Source: Ricinus communis (Eukaryota; Streptophyta; Magnoliopsida; Malpighiales; Euphorbiaceae). Taken from it: 64,000 bases of DNA. The stretch lies in assembly GCF_019578655.1 (NCBI RefSeq), contig NC_063261.1, forward strand, positions 1,426,001 to 1,490,000. The letters are read 5' to 3'. The notes under the pieces were generated by a model. It was not told where the DNA came from. It made no database searches and saw only the letters and a program-made list of their open reading frames with translations. Each line of letters starts with the position of its first letter. Within the stretch, counting starts at the first letter, position 1. The translations under genes and the position numbers were made by a program. This document shows, one piece after another, positions 1 to 11,099 of the stretch.

Positions 1-19
1 CTAGTCTTTTGGGTTAACC

Positions 20-973
20 ATGTCATCTGAACAACCATTGACTTTGGAAAATTTAGCTTCTACATTAAGAGATGTAGTAGAACATATGCAAAGACAATTT
101 CTAAAACAAGATGACAAATTAACTAGGTTATTGAATGATATGCCTAAAACGTCTAAAGGGGATGGTTTTGATAATGACCAAGAAAGCGAGTCTAAAGGGT
201 CTAGACATAATCTCCAACCCAAAATTGACACTAATTTGGGTAGCATTAAGATGAAAATACCATCTTTTCATGGTAAGAGTGACCCTGAAGTTTATTTGGA
301 GTGGGAAAAGAAGGTTGAAAGGGTTTTTGAATGTCATAACTATAGTGAGTCTAAAAAGGTTAAACTTGCTGTTGTTGAATTCTGTGATTATGCTGCCATC
401 TGGTGGGATCAATTGGTGAGTGGTCGTAGGCATTATGGAGAACCCAAAGTTGGTTCATAGGATGAGGTTAAACACATTATGCGTAAAAGGTTTGTACCAT
501 TGCACTTCCAAAGGGATTTGTACAACAAGTTACAAAATTTAGTACAAGGTAGTAAGAGTGTTGAGGAGTATTGGCAATTTATGGAGATAGCTATGATTAG
601 AGCCAATATAGATGAGGATAGGGAAGCCACAATGGCAAGATTTCTGCATGGTTTGAATCATGATATTGCTAACATAATTGAATTGCAGCATTATGTAGAG
701 ATGGAGGACATGTTGCACATGGTTGTAAAGATGGAAAAGCAGTTAAAAACCAAGAGCAGAAGTGCTGCCCCTAGCTCAAAATGGAGTAACACATGCAAAG
801 GGAGCAACCAGCCCCCTAACAAGGGTCGTGAGGCATTAAAAGACATCAAGGCAACCCTTAAATTTGATGTTAACATTAAGCTAACGACACAAAGTGACCT
901 CAAATCAAAGAAAGTGCAATGTTTGAAGTGTTTGGGGTATGGGCATATATCTTCCCAATGTCCAAACAAGTGA
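20..973 (+). pseudogene. gag: gag of element E (capsid and nucleocapsid), one internal stop
   Basis: Structural protein that would form the retroelement particle and bind its RNA. The ATG at 20 opens a frame that reads to 973 with a single stop, TAG at 458-460, where the related gag of element F has Trp. The central part is a plant retrotransposon gag domain (from about residue 75; conserved SIKMKIPSF, FCDYA and WW motifs). The C-terminus has a CX2CX4HX4C zinc knuckle (CLKC at 920-931). After 973 the frame meets TGA and then TAA at 986-988 before reopening into protease. The same reading frame is shared by the two open stretches 20-460 and 479-973, so this is one gene with a nonsense change, not two genes. 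Confidence 0.85.
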
Positions 974-1817
974 ACCATGGCAATTTAAAGTGGTGAAGTG
1001 GTCTTTGAGAGTGATGAAGAATCTGAACCTAGTGAGGAGAATTACCTAGACATGCCTGAGTTGGAGGATTGTGATGATGTGCAATTGGGTGAGGTTAGTA
1101 ATGTACTTGTAACCTTTAGAGCTCTTAATTTACAACCTGTTGATGATGATGTTCAAAGGGAAAACATATTCCATACTTCATGTAAAGTACAAAACCATGA
1201 TGCTAATTGTAGTTTAATAATTGATGGGGGTAGTTGTACTAATGTAGCATGTTGATAAACTTAAGCTTCCAACTATTAAGCACCCTAAGCCATACACCTT
1301 GCAATGGCTCAATGATCAAAGTGGAATTAGAGTTACTAAGCAAGTACGGGTTGCATTTAGTATAAAGAAGTATCATGATGAGGTACTATGTGATGTTGTT
1401 CCCATGCAAGCATGTCATATGTTGCTAGGTGGACCATGGTTATATGATAGATTTGTAATTCATAATGGTCGAATCAATGCTTATTCTTTTGTAATTGATG
1501 GAAAACCATATGTTTTGGCACCATTAAGTCCTAAAGAAGTTTGTGAATTACAAAAAGTTGTAAAGGACCGAATGGAAGCATGTGAGAAAGAAAAAAGAAA
1601 GTGTGAGAGTGCACATGAAAAAGAAAAGGTGCACAAGCAAAAGGGGAGTTGTGTGGAAAGTAATGAGGGGCAAGAGCAAAGAGTGGTAAAAGGAGAGTTT
1701 AGTGAGGGTTTGCACAAGAATGTGAGCAAAAGAATGAGTAAGGCGCAAGAAAAAGGGGAGGCAAGTGAGAAAAAAGTGAGTTTCGTAGTTAGAGAGCGAG
1801 ATATGAGAAAGCTTTGA
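974..1817 (+). pseudogene. pol: Protease region of element E, frameshifted
   Basis: Retroviral-type aspartic protease that would cut Gag-Pol. The open part 998-1255 is acidic and ends at an active-site-like DGGSCTNV motif; the usual form in the relative F is DSGSCTNV. It breaks off with a stop at 1253-1255 and the homologous continuation (LQWLND motif) resumes in another frame at 1299. The C-terminal half (about 1550-1800) is rich in Lys and Glu and reads like a charged linker between protease and RT, which F also has. The frame ends with TGA at 1815-1817, overlapping the start of the RT frame. Confidence 0.75.
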
Positions 1818-3133
1818 GTGAAAATAGGCAAGTACTTGTACTTATGTACAAGGAAACTTTATTTAACACTAATAATCTTAACTCTTCTCTTCCTAGTGTG
1901 TTTGTAAGTGTTTTGCAGGAGTTTGACGATGTGTTTCCCGAGGAGTTACCTAATGGGTTGCCACCACTAAGGGGGATAGATCACCAAATTGACTTTGTAC
2001 CGGGGTCATCCATTCCAAATAGACCAGCCTATAGAGTCAATCCCGAGGAGACCAAAGAGTTGCAATGCCAAGTTGAGGAATTACTAAGTAAAGATTATGT
2101 TAGGGAAAGTCTTAGCCCATGTGTTGTTCCTGTTCTGTTAGTCCCTAAAAAAGATGGGTCGTGGCGTATGTGTGTTGATTGTCATGCAATTAACAAGATT
2201 ACCATTAAATATCGTCAACTTATTCCTAGATTAGATGATATGTTAGATGAATTGCATGGTAGTGTTATCTTTACTAAAATTGATTTGAGAAGTGGCTATC
2301 ACCAAATTAGAATGAATATAGGTGATGAGTGGAAAACAACATTCAAAACTAAATTTGGTTTATATGAGTGGTTGGTCATGCCTTTTGGCTTAACTAACGC
2401 ACCAAGTACTTTTATGAGACTAATGAACCATGTTTTGCATGTGTATATTAGAGAATTTGTGGTAGTATACTTTGATGATATTCTGATTTATAGTAAGAGC
2501 TTGAATGAGCATGTTGGACATGTTCGAATGGTGTTGATTGTTTTGCATGAGAATTCTTTATATGCTAACCTTGCTAAGTGTGATTTTTGCACAAACAAAC
2601 TTGTGTTTCTTGGTTTTGTTGTTAGTGCAAATGGAATTCAGGTTGATGAAGACAAGGTGAAAGCAATTAAGGAGTGGCCAACACCAAAGAATGTTAGTGA
2701 TGTGAGGAGCTTTCATGGGCTTGCAAGCTTCTATAGGAGGTTTGTCAAGGACTTCAGTATCCTTGCCGCACCACTCAACGAGCTTGCAAAGAAGAACGCG
2801 AAGTTTCATTGGGGAGAACAACAAGAAAAAGCATTTAATATGTTAAAGAAAAAACTTACTTCATCTCCTATTCTTTCACTTTCGGATTTTTCCAAAACTT
2901 TTGAAATTGATTGTGATGCTTCTAGTGTAGGTATTGGAGCTGTTTTAATGCAAGATGGGAAGCCAATAGCATATTTTAGTGAAAAGTTGAATGGAGCTAG
3001 CTTGAAGTATCCAAATTATGACAAGGAATTGTATGCTCTTATGCGTGCACTCAATGTTTGGCAGCATTATTTGCTACCTAAGGAGTTTGTGATTCACACG
3101 GGTCATGAAACATTGAAGCACTTGAAGGGATAG
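1814..3133 (+). pseudogene. pol: Reverse transcriptase-RNase H of element E
   Basis: Would copy element RNA to DNA and remove the RNA strand. About 440 residues: the linker leads to RT ([11 protein letters not shown] motif, [11 protein letters not shown] motif, catalytic YFDD at 2468-2479), then RNase H. RNase H keeps the first acidic residue (CDAS at 2911-2922) and YDKEL. At 3101-3103 it has Gly in HTGHE, where F has Asp (HTDHE), so an RNase H catalytic residue is lost. The frame closes with TAG at 3131-3133, exactly where F has TAA, and reopens in the same frame into integrase. Confidence 0.88.
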
Positions 3134-3139
3134 AACAAG

Positions 3140-4522
3140 TTGAATAAACGCCATGCTAAGTGCAGTGAATTCATTGAAGCGTTTCCCTATGTCATTAAGT
3201 ACAAGCAAGGTAAAGAAAATGTAGTTGTTGATGCACTATCTGGAAGGTATGCTTTACTTGCTTCTTTAGAAACAAAATTGCTTGGTTTTGAGTATGTCAA
3301 AGACTTGTATGTTGATGACCACGATTTTGGTTCTATTTTTCATACTTGTGAACATGGTGCTATTGATAAATTTTATAGACATGATGGATTTCTGTTCAAA
3401 GAAAAACATCTATGCATTCCTATGTGTTCTATGCGTGAATTGCTTGTGAGAGAGTCACATGAAGGTGGTTTGATGGGACACTTTAGTGTTCAAAAGACTT
3501 TAGTTGTTTTGCATGATCATTTCTATTGGCCTAAGATGAAATCTGATATGAATAGATTATATGCTAACTGTATCGTATGTAAGCAAGCAAAGTCTAAATC
3601 ACAACCTAATAGGTTATACATGCCTTTGCCCATACCTAATTCTACTCGGATTGACAAATCTATGGATTTTGTGCTCGAATTACCTAGGTCTAAGCATGGG
3701 CATGATAGTATTTTTATTGTGGTGGATAGGTTTTCAAAGATGTCACACTTTATTGCATGTAGGAAAACCGATACTGCACAACATGTTGTTGAATTGTTCT
3801 TTAGAGAAATTATACGTTTACATGGTATGCCTAGAACTATTGTTAGTAAAATGGACACCAAGTTTTTGAGCTATTTTTGGAAGACCTTATGGGGCAAATT
3901 GGGAACTAAGTTACTTTTTTCTACTACATGTCATCCCCAAACCGATGGTCAAACCGAGGTAGTGAATAGAACTTTATCACAATTAGTTAGGACCATGGTT
4001 AAACGAAACTTGAGAACATGGGAAGATTGTTTGCCGCATGTTGAATTTGCATATAATCGTAGTATGCATTCTTCTACTCAATTTTTCCCATTTGAGATTG
4101 TTTATGGCTTTATTCCTTTGAATCCTTTAGATTTGATTGCTTTACCTTTGAGTGAACAAGTGAATTTAAATGGCGCAAAGAAGGTTGAATTTGTGTTGAA
4201 GTTACATGAACAAGTGCGTAAAAACTTGGAAAGGCGCAATGAACAAATCACCAAACAACGCAATAAGGGCCGCAACAGGGTGGTGTCTGAAGTTGGTGAA
4301 TGGGTTTGGGTTCATTTCAGGAAGGAAAGGTTTCCCAATCAAAGGAAATCAAAGTTGATGCCACGTGGTGATGGTCCATTTCAAGTGATAGAGCGCATCA
4401 ACGATAATGCATACAAAGTTGACTTACCTGGTGAGTATAATGTTAGTGCTACTTTTAATGTTGCTGATTTGTCTCCTTTTGATTTTGATGAAGGCATTGA
4501 TTCGAGGTCAAATCCTTTCTAA
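3140..4522 (+). pseudogene. pol: Integrase of element E
   Basis: Would insert the cDNA into the genome. The N-terminal HHCC zinc domain is recognisable (HEGGLMGHF, then CIVCKQAK). The DDE core runs from MDFVLEL through QTEVVNRTL. The second catalytic Asp is replaced by Lys: codons 3845-3856 read SKMD, where F has NDRD with the Asp at D-35-E spacing. The C-terminal part has the [14 protein letters not shown] motif and no chromodomain. The stop TAA at 4520-4522 lies directly before the purine tract. The same frame stays open beyond it into the LTR. Confidence 0.87.
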
Positions 4523-4533
4523 GAGGGGGGGAA
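4521..4533 (+). other. Polypurine tract of element E
   Basis: The purine run aagagggggggaa directly precedes the LTR start tgatgca. It is the plus-strand DNA primer site in reverse transcription and fixes the 3' LTR start at 4534. Confidence 0.85.
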
Positions 4534-4777
4534 TGATGCAACCAAGGATGCATCTAAGTCAACTAGCATGGATCCACTAGCCTATAGAGGACCAATGACA
4601 CGAGCAAGGAAGAAGAAGTTCAAGCAAGCCTTAAATTCTTACTTTGAGCATGTTTTGAAGATGGCTAATGATGGTGCTTTTAATGTTTTTGATGATGATA
4701 ATAATGCCTTGAAGATAGTAACATTAATTGCTATTAATGAGCAATTGAGGCAGGAGCTCATCTTCAATAAGGCGTGA
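4523..4777 (+). pseudogene. pol: C-terminal pol extension of E encoded across purine tract and 3' LTR
   Basis: After the TAA at 4520-4522 the integrase frame continues in phase through the purine tract (EGGND) into the LTR and stays open to 4777, with a basic GPMTRARKKK segment. Element F shows the matching sequence (EERGNDA, then GPMTRSKSK) in its own frame across its purine tract at 29723-29941. In CRM elements the integrase tail, called the CR motif, is known to reach into the 3' LTR. I infer that this is its decayed equivalent, not a separate gene. Confidence 0.65.
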
Positions 4778-5465
4778 CCACGCCTTACAACCTGTGAGCT
4801 GCGCAAAAAGGGGGCAGAAGATCATTGTCAATAAGGCGTGACCACGCCTTACAATTTATGAGCTGCTGGAACCTATAAAAAGAGCTTCGAATTTTTCAAG
4901 ATAATTTCGTAATGGAGCCATTTTTAGTTAATTTCCTCTATTTTTGGAATTATTGGATAAAGAGAACTTCCTCCCATGAATTTAGGATTTTAATTAGGGT
5001 TAGATTACTCTTTATCTTATCCTTCCTTATAGGGATAAGATTAGCTGCATATTAGGAGTCTTTTAGGGTTTGATTTTTATTCCTTATCTCTTAGTCCTTT
5101 TTAGGGTTAGAATCATTTCAAAACCCTATAAATAGAGCTATGTATTTCGGCTAAAAAAAAAGATCAATATATCATTTTGAATGAAGTTTATTTTCCTTGA
5201 GTTGTTAACTCTTGAATTTCTTGAGATTAAATTAACTTGTTTAGTTTAGTTTCACATCTACATGTTTGATCAATCAATTAACTTTTTATTAGTTTCTTAG
5301 GTTGTTTGAACATTCTTCATCTATTTATAACTAAAGGGCTTAGTAGTTCTATTGCTAAGTTTGTTAGTTCCATTATCAATTGCAAACTTTCAAGTTAGAT
5401 TTTGGGGCGACAATTCAAACTTATTGGTAAGTGTGCTTCCTCTTAAATAGGGAGAGCATTTATCA
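4534..5465 (+). repeat. 3' LTR of element E
   Basis: Starts TGATGCA after the purine tract and probably ends ATTTATCA at 5465 (TG...CA ends). It is about 930 bp, close to the 873-874 bp LTRs of F. The right boundary is less sure because the partner LTR is outside the window. Beyond the coding extension (to 4777) it is AT-rich promoter and leader sequence. Confidence 0.7.
5127..5134 (+). promoter_or_regulatory. TATA box in LTR of E
   Basis: TATAAATA in the context ccctataaatagagc. It lies in the correct orientation inside the LTR, about 330 bp before its 3' end, which suits a U3 promoter. Confidence 0.6.
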
Positions 5466-5850
5466 GTTTGAGTTTCTCACCATTACTCATCTTGGTGTTT
5501 GAATGTATCTGATTCAAGTTTGTATCACCCCTTCTAGTTAGGTCTTCAGCATTGGCATTGGCATTAGCTGCGTTAGTAGTGGCAGTAGCAGTTTCAGTGG
5601 CAATTACGGCTGGGTCAATAGTAACGGGAAGTTTGGCCAGTGCCACAAGAGCAGTAGGTTGGGCTAGGTTAGCAGTCATCCCAACTAGATGTTTCGGAAG
5701 TTCCTCCCAAATCACACCCCTCAAGTCTTCGATTACGACATTCTTAAGGATCTCTATATTTTATTCATTAGCTCTTTCATTAGCCATCTCTTCTTGGCGT
5801 CTCGATCTTTCTAGGTGCTCTAATATAGTTCTGATTCTCTGGTCTTTCTA
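5466..5850 (-). pseudogene. gag-like N-terminal fragment of segment U
   Basis: An open minus frame from 5724 runs to 5443, past the inferred LTR boundary of E at 5465. Upstream, about 5850-5760, another frame reads an Arg/Glu-rich stretch (LEHLERSRR, then EEMANERANE). The protein has a low-complexity Ala/Thr/Asn region and ends with MSNGEKLKL. I do not recognise a family with confidence. Position downstream of an LTR-like promoter suggests the start of a retroelement gag. It is cut off on the left by the LTR of E. Confidence 0.35.
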
Positions 5851-6594
5851 GGTGCTCTAATTAACAAAATAAAGTAAAGAAGCTACGAAAACCCTAGATT
5901 GCTAGAAACACCAAAATCTTATAAACTAGCATTAAGTTATTAAAAAAAAGAATCATATTTTAATTTAGTCTTCATTACCAAATTAAAATAATAGAAACTA
6001 AATATAATCCTATAATCATGCTTTTAAGTAAATCTAAGACCCTAATTGGAAAAATAGTATATCTAATAAAAAACCCTAGTTCTTATTATCAGATTCAAAA
6101 TCCTATTAACGTGCATATTCTAAAATCCTAATCTAATCATATTGACCAAAGATAAAAACCCTAATCATGTTTCTAAGAAATAATAATATAAAAGTAAATA
6201 AAAAGACAAAAGAAAGAACAAAGAACCAGTTTTTATGATTGATGCAGATGTATGGTGGTAGGAACCCTCAAGTTGTGACCGTGTATATTGGATCTGTGTG
6301 TCTCGGGCAATGAGGAAGTAGTTGAATAAAAAATTGGGTAGGAATCCAGAGCTAGATCTAAATTGGGAAAATCTTTCGTTGATTGAAAGGAGTTTCCAAA
6401 AAGTGTTCTTTCTTAAGTAAACAGTTTCCTAAAATCGTCTTTCTTTAGTGGCTTGAGTCTTTGAATTCTAATTATGATCGACAGTGCAATTCCTTCTGTT
6501 CTCTCTTTTCTTTCTTTCTGAGTGTTTCTTTGTTCTTAAGAAAGACGATTTGCTTCTTTTTGCCTCCACCTTTGAAATCCTAAACACCTTTTAT

Positions 6595-6603
6595 TATTTA
6601 TAG
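6595..6603 (-). promoter_or_regulatory. TATA box in segment U
   Basis: The minus strand reads CTATAAATA (genomic tatttatag), inside a region otherwise without coding signal. It would direct transcription leftwards towards the gag-like fragment. Confidence 0.45.
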
Positions 6604-7053
6604 AGGTAGGGTTTCAGAGGAAACCGTAGAGAAAGAGATAAATCCGAGGGATTTATCGATAAACATCCTATTTATTTATTTAAAATTAAAGTAATTATCA
6701 ATAAAACAGTGGTTATCCCTAAGGAAACCTTCTACAAACTGTATTTGGATATAAAATCATCTAAAAAAACGACGTCGAGGAGTCAAGAGAAGACCGATTG
6801 GCTCTAGAAAAAAAAAGGTTTTTTGCTATGTAGTCCCTGATTTTTTAAATATTGCCATTTTGATCCTTAAATTTAATTTTTTTGACAATTAGGTCCAAAT
6901 TGATTTTAAAAAGCTAATTCCAGCCAGATTAACCTCGACCCCAGCCTCGGATTCACCTGTTCTTCACATTCTGAGACCTAAGAAGCAGTAACTCTCATCA
7001 CAGGGTTTTCTATTTTTCTCTCGATATTTGTATTCGGAAAAGGGATGCTGATA

Positions 7054-7661
7054 GAAGCGTGTTTCAATATGTTTAGATTTTTTAGGAGACCTAGGTTCCT
7101 TGGCTTGTGCAATAGCCCCATTGTTGTCACAGAAGAGAGGTACTGCTGACTCGATGGTTGGAACAACTCCAAGTTCTATCATGAACTTTTTAATCCAAAC
7201 CGCTTCCTTTGCTGCATCAGAGGCATACTCGGCCCTTGTACTTTTCCAACTTATTACTCCTCTATTGCATATAAATACAAACCCTGAGTCCTTTGCAATT
7301 CTCCTCCACCATATATTAAGAATATATCTTTAGTCCTTTGCAAGTACTTAAAGATTTTCTTGACCGCTGCCCAATGCTCCTCGCCTGGACTAGACAGAAA
7401 CCTGCTAGTTACACTGACAACATAGATCTGGCGTAGTACACAACATAGCATATATTATACTTCCAATTGCTGAAGCATATGGAATCCTAGCCATCCGTTC
7501 TCTTTCACTAGATGTCTTTAGAGACATGTTCTTTGAAAGATGAATACTATGCCTAAAAGGTAACAATCCTCTCTCAAAATCAAGCATGTTGAATTTCTTC
7601 AACACCTTGTCTAAGTAAAGACCTTGGGAAAGCCCTATAGTCCTTTTAGATATATCTCTAT
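7054..7661 (-). pseudogene. pol: Copia RT C-terminus and RNase H of element K
   Basis: Minus-strand pieces read, in order: FNMLDFERGLLPFRH and PYASAIGSI (7405-7605), then SSPGEEHWAAVKKIFKYL (7254-7451), then the RNase H end with CDNNGAIAQAKEPRS and SKHIE (7057-7182). These are typical Copia motifs. They lie in three different frames, so the gene has frameshifts. Homology fades after about 7054. A short GLRM segment at 6964-6975 may be the natural C-terminus after an internal deletion. The right side stops at the target duplication of D (7662-7666) and resumes at 15084. Confidence 0.8.
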
Positions 7662-7666
7662 AGATG
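7662..7666. repeat. Target-site duplication of D, left copy (agatg)
   Basis: Identical to 15079-15083. The pair marks the insertion of D in Copia K. Confidence 0.9.
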
Positions 7667-9027
7667 TGATAGGCTACTTATGCAACCTACACTTAAGGCA
7701 GTGAACCTATCGATGCAGTCTAGCACTAGTGAGTATCAAGGTCGTATCCCTAGAGATCGGGTAAACCTAATGTTACTACTGTTCGTTATGTTATTTAATT
7801 TGAAATAAGGTGTGAGAAGTCTAAATTAATTAACTAATGCTTATGAATGCAAATAAAGGAACAACAGCAACTGACAATCGAAAAACAACCGTAACAAAGA
7901 AGCAAACCCAAAGGGGACCTAAGTGATGGAATTCTAAGGTTGATTTTATAAACTGCCAATCTTGCTACCCGTGCCTAAATCCTGAATCAAACTCTGCTCC
8001 TCTCTCGAGCTCACTGAGTTCCCAAATCTGCACTAACCTAATGGAATCTCTTCCTATCAGATTATTACAGATTAGCATTAAGCGTGATTTAGAACTATTA
8101 AGAGTTGTTAATACTTAATCCGGCGAGTGAATTAACCTTATCTTTAAGTGTTAACTACCAGTCCTTACTATTTAATTTCCAGTTGTAAAAAGCATTTCTC
8201 AATGTCAAGAAACAACCCAAAAGACAATTAATTTAACGTCTCAAATTAATTGAATCAAATTTTATTACTAAACAGTAAGAAGATTACAAAAATGGCAGAT
8301 AAAAAATCCAATATTTAAACACAAACCATCAACAAAGATGAACCCCAATGGGTTCGGCAATCCTAGCTACTCCTAATGAAAGAAACAAATACAAAAGGAA
8401 ATAAATAACAAAAAAGAAAATGAAACATATAACTGCTCTTCTATCGAATCGGAGTGGGAATGTCGCAAGTGCCAATTCTGAAACCAGCCTTAAGTATGGA
8501 TCTCGGATGTCTCGGTCAATCGTCTAGAAACTTCAATCTTTGCTTGAGTCCTCCAAATCAATCCTTTGAACTGACATTGGTCTCCCAAAATGTCAAGAAC
8601 AGAGGTGCAGAAGTGAGGGGTCGCGCACGTAAAGAAGTCCAGAAATCAGAAGTGGAACCCCATCTCATTTTGCGTGCGCCTATTTATAGACAGAACTACC
8701 TTCGCCGTGTCGTGGCCCGTGCCATGGGCCATGCATATATGCACTGCCCGTGCCATGAGATTTCTGAAATTGTCCAGAGGAGGTAGTGCAAAAGCCTCAA
8801 AACTGCGCGCTAACAAGGAATCGACTCCGATAAGCATCTAATACGCGTAAATCATCCAAATAGCTTGGTTTCTGCCCGTAAATCAATCAATCTCTATCGA
8901 GGAGTCTGAAAACCTGAAAAATTCATAAACATACCATAGTGCGATCAAACAGAAATAAATATGACTCAAATATGCGAATAAACGACTGATAAACAGTCAA
9001 TAAACATGCATAGAATCATCTACATCA
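7667..9027 (-). repeat. 3' LTR of D
   Basis: 1361 bp, from tgataggc to ctacatca, alignable end to end with 13726-15078. Most of it differs by a few percent. The stretch around 8620-8790 is much more divergent from its partner and carries a CACGG/CCGTG-rich island with a TATA box. Confidence 0.92.
8681..8689 (-). promoter_or_regulatory. TATA box in 3' LTR of D, beside CACGG island
   Basis: Minus-strand CTATAAATA. The matching box in the partner LTR is at 14728-14736. The GC-rich island with CCGTG/CACGG repeats at 8700-8757 lies immediately upstream in the sense of transcription. Confidence 0.6.
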
Positions 9028-9603
9028 AACTACCCCACACTTGAGAGTTTGCTTGTCCTCAAGCATTCAACAACTCTCTCCTCAAACAGAAACCAAATGA
9101 CTCAATCAAATACATTGTAGAAGGTTAGCTCAAAACAAGTCTCGAAACTCCATGATGAATTTCCTTAAAACCCCCAAATCACTAAATCCTTGAGACAAAG
9201 AACAAAGTTAATAAAGCTGCTAAAATTAAAATGATAAACTATCTAAACTGAGAATTTGAGAACCATGCCTTACAAGATGTCACTCGAAACACACAAGTGT
9301 ATATAGGTGAGAAGAATATTGCCAAGCTCTCGGTAGCAAAGTGAAAAAGTGCTTACCATAGGCTTGCTTATAGATCCGATCTCCACTACTGTGAAATAGT
9401 CAATAAACATGATCAAAGGGTCTTGAGCCAGGTTGTAATAGGGTTAATGGTAGGGTACGGAGAATTATGGAAAGTAAGCTGAAAGTTGCTGGAAAATTAT
9501 GCAGGTAATGCAAGAATATAGCCAAGGATCAAACACTGTACCAAAATTAAATACTAAGTTGTTCTAATAATAAGATGATGCTCGAACTAAACCCTTATTC
9601 TTA

Positions 9604-9643
<40 letters not shown>

Positions 9644-11099
9644 TTCTTTTTTTTTCTCCTGCAACAACAAAACGCAGGATGAAGTAATACAATGCTTAAT
9701 GAAAGTAGTAAAATGATATGTATCATTTGGATTGAAGGGAGCATCTATGAAAAATCTAGTAACTTAGTGAATATATGCAAATTGATCTAAAATAAAATGC
9801 AGCATAAACGTACATTATTTCCAGCAATAATGGTAGAAAGAATGGTGGAATGAATAGAAGTGGTAAAATGAGTGTCAGATGTAATTTATAATGAAAGAAA
9901 AAGGCTAAGGCTCAAAATGGGTTCACTAAGGGAAAAACCGGGTTAGGCTTTTGGCCAAATTGTGTAATACCTAAGTGCCCAAATCATCTCATGACTATCA
10001 ACAATTCATGTAATCTTAAAAGTCATCACAAAGCAAGTTCTAAAAACAAAAATTCTGCACAATGCTCGCTAATCAAAAACACAATGGAGCATAAAGCCTT
10101 ACCATTGAGTGGGATAAGATTGCATGAATTCTCAAACCAGAGTTTAAACAATCAAATAATCTAATACGCATCAAAATTAACAGTGTTCTATATCCAAGAT
10201 AAAGTGAAATGAAAGGATCAAGGAAAAACACCAGTTTTACCTGGCTTGATTGAAACTAAGAGATTCGTTCATTGCCTTCTTCCCACAAAGATTCGATACA
10301 AGCAATAAGGGTCCATTCAAAAGAAAGAAAATCATTAACTACTCGATTAAAATAAAACTCAAGATAAGGAAAGTAATAATGAATGGACTCAATCAATAAG
10401 GGAAATTAAAACAAGAAAAAAACAGCAAACACAAAATTGGTACCTGCACAAATCTATGGTACCTACCCCACACTTGTGAAAAACACTATCCTCAGTGTGA
10501 ACAAGGTAGGCACTCCAAAATAAAAGGAATAAAATATGTAAAATGAAGCTAATTATAGGAGTCCATAAAAGAAATTGGAAAAATAAGAGAAAAACAAGAC
10601 AACAAAAAGAGATAAAAACTAGAAAGTCTACTAGATACTGCCCTTGATGTGTACTTGAACACTTCAAAATGTGTTAGTCCTCAAAATTACGTACGAGCAT
10701 CAAGTAGGCTAACTCCTGCAAAACTCAAGAATAAACACATCCCAAGCAACATCTAGTAAAAGGTTCAACAAGATAACATCTCCTCAAAATCAAACACACT
10801 AAAAACAGACTGAAATATCTAACTAAAAGAAATAAATAACTACATAAAAAAAATGTCCAAAAATTCAAAAAGCAAAAATAGATTCGGGAATGCCTCCCGA
10901 AGGCGCTTCTTTTTGTTTGAGTCGTCTAGCTGGACTCTACAGCAGCATTCCTGCATCTCGGGCAAATTGAGAAGGTAGGCTCAATGTAAGTTGGGGCTCG
11001 AGGCATATAAGCGCAATGAGAAAGTCCGATGTGTATGGTAGATGACCAAGGAGGCACTCTCTGTACTGATTTGGGATGTCCATTCATCCACTCCGAATT
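9028..11099 (-). other. 3' non-coding interior of D
   Basis: No credible coding sequence. It starts with the polypurine tract (minus GTGTGGGGTAG, 9029-9041) and a conserved hairpin at 9050-9065. A (TA)n microsatellite followed by poly(T) lies at 9607-9645, and a second purine-tract-like motif at 10465-10480. The region where RT, RNase H and integrase should lie (right of about 10900) is absent: sequence passes directly to the protease end at 11100. Confidence 0.75.
9607..9637. repeat. (TA)n microsatellite in D
   Basis: About 15 TA units followed by a T-rich run to about 9657. Confidence 0.9.

Larger units (their letters stand above)
1..5465 (+). mobile_element. Element E: CRM-like Ty3/Gypsy retrotransposon, 5' end outside window
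   Basis: Gag, protease, RT, RNase H and integrase follow in Gypsy order on the plus strand, then a purine tract and one 3' LTR. The integrase C-terminus has no chromodomain, and the pol frame continues through the purine tract into the LTR. Both are traits of the CRM (centromeric) chromovirus clade as I know it. Clade assignment is inference from protein motifs. The 5' LTR and primer site lie left of the window, so no target duplication can be checked. Coding parts are broken by several stops and at least two frameshifts. Confidence 0.85.
5466..7002 (-). other. Segment U: unidentified LTR-like sequence and leader, minus strand
   Basis: This stretch matches no other part of the window. A TATA box (CTATAAATA, minus strand, 6595-6603) is followed leftwards by AT-rich sequence and then a gag-like open frame, the order expected of a 5' LTR, leader and gag. 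A plausible LTR end on the right lies at about 6967 or 7002 (both read CA), next to where Copia RNase H homology fades. I found no convincing primer binding site. I infer the right end of another LTR element that inserted in Copia K and was itself hit by E. Confidence 0.4.

Noticed and set aside
1800..1830. Programmed frameshift between protease and RT in E and F
   Set aside because: Frames change near the same place, but by -1 in E and +1 in F, and F needs a second change back. No slippery site is shared. Decay is simpler.
1548..1831. Minus-strand Leu/Ser-rich frames opposite the E protease linker
   Set aside because: They are the antisense shadow of a Lys/Glu-rich linker.
4568..4777. Separate small gene after integrase of E
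   Set aside because: It is in frame with pol and parallels the tail of F, so it is the pol C-terminus and not a gene of its own.
10389..10667. Hydrophobic open frame in D as a membrane or envelope protein
   Set aside because: Low complexity, no counterpart in the equivalent region of A, B or C, and it overlaps the purine-tract-like motif.
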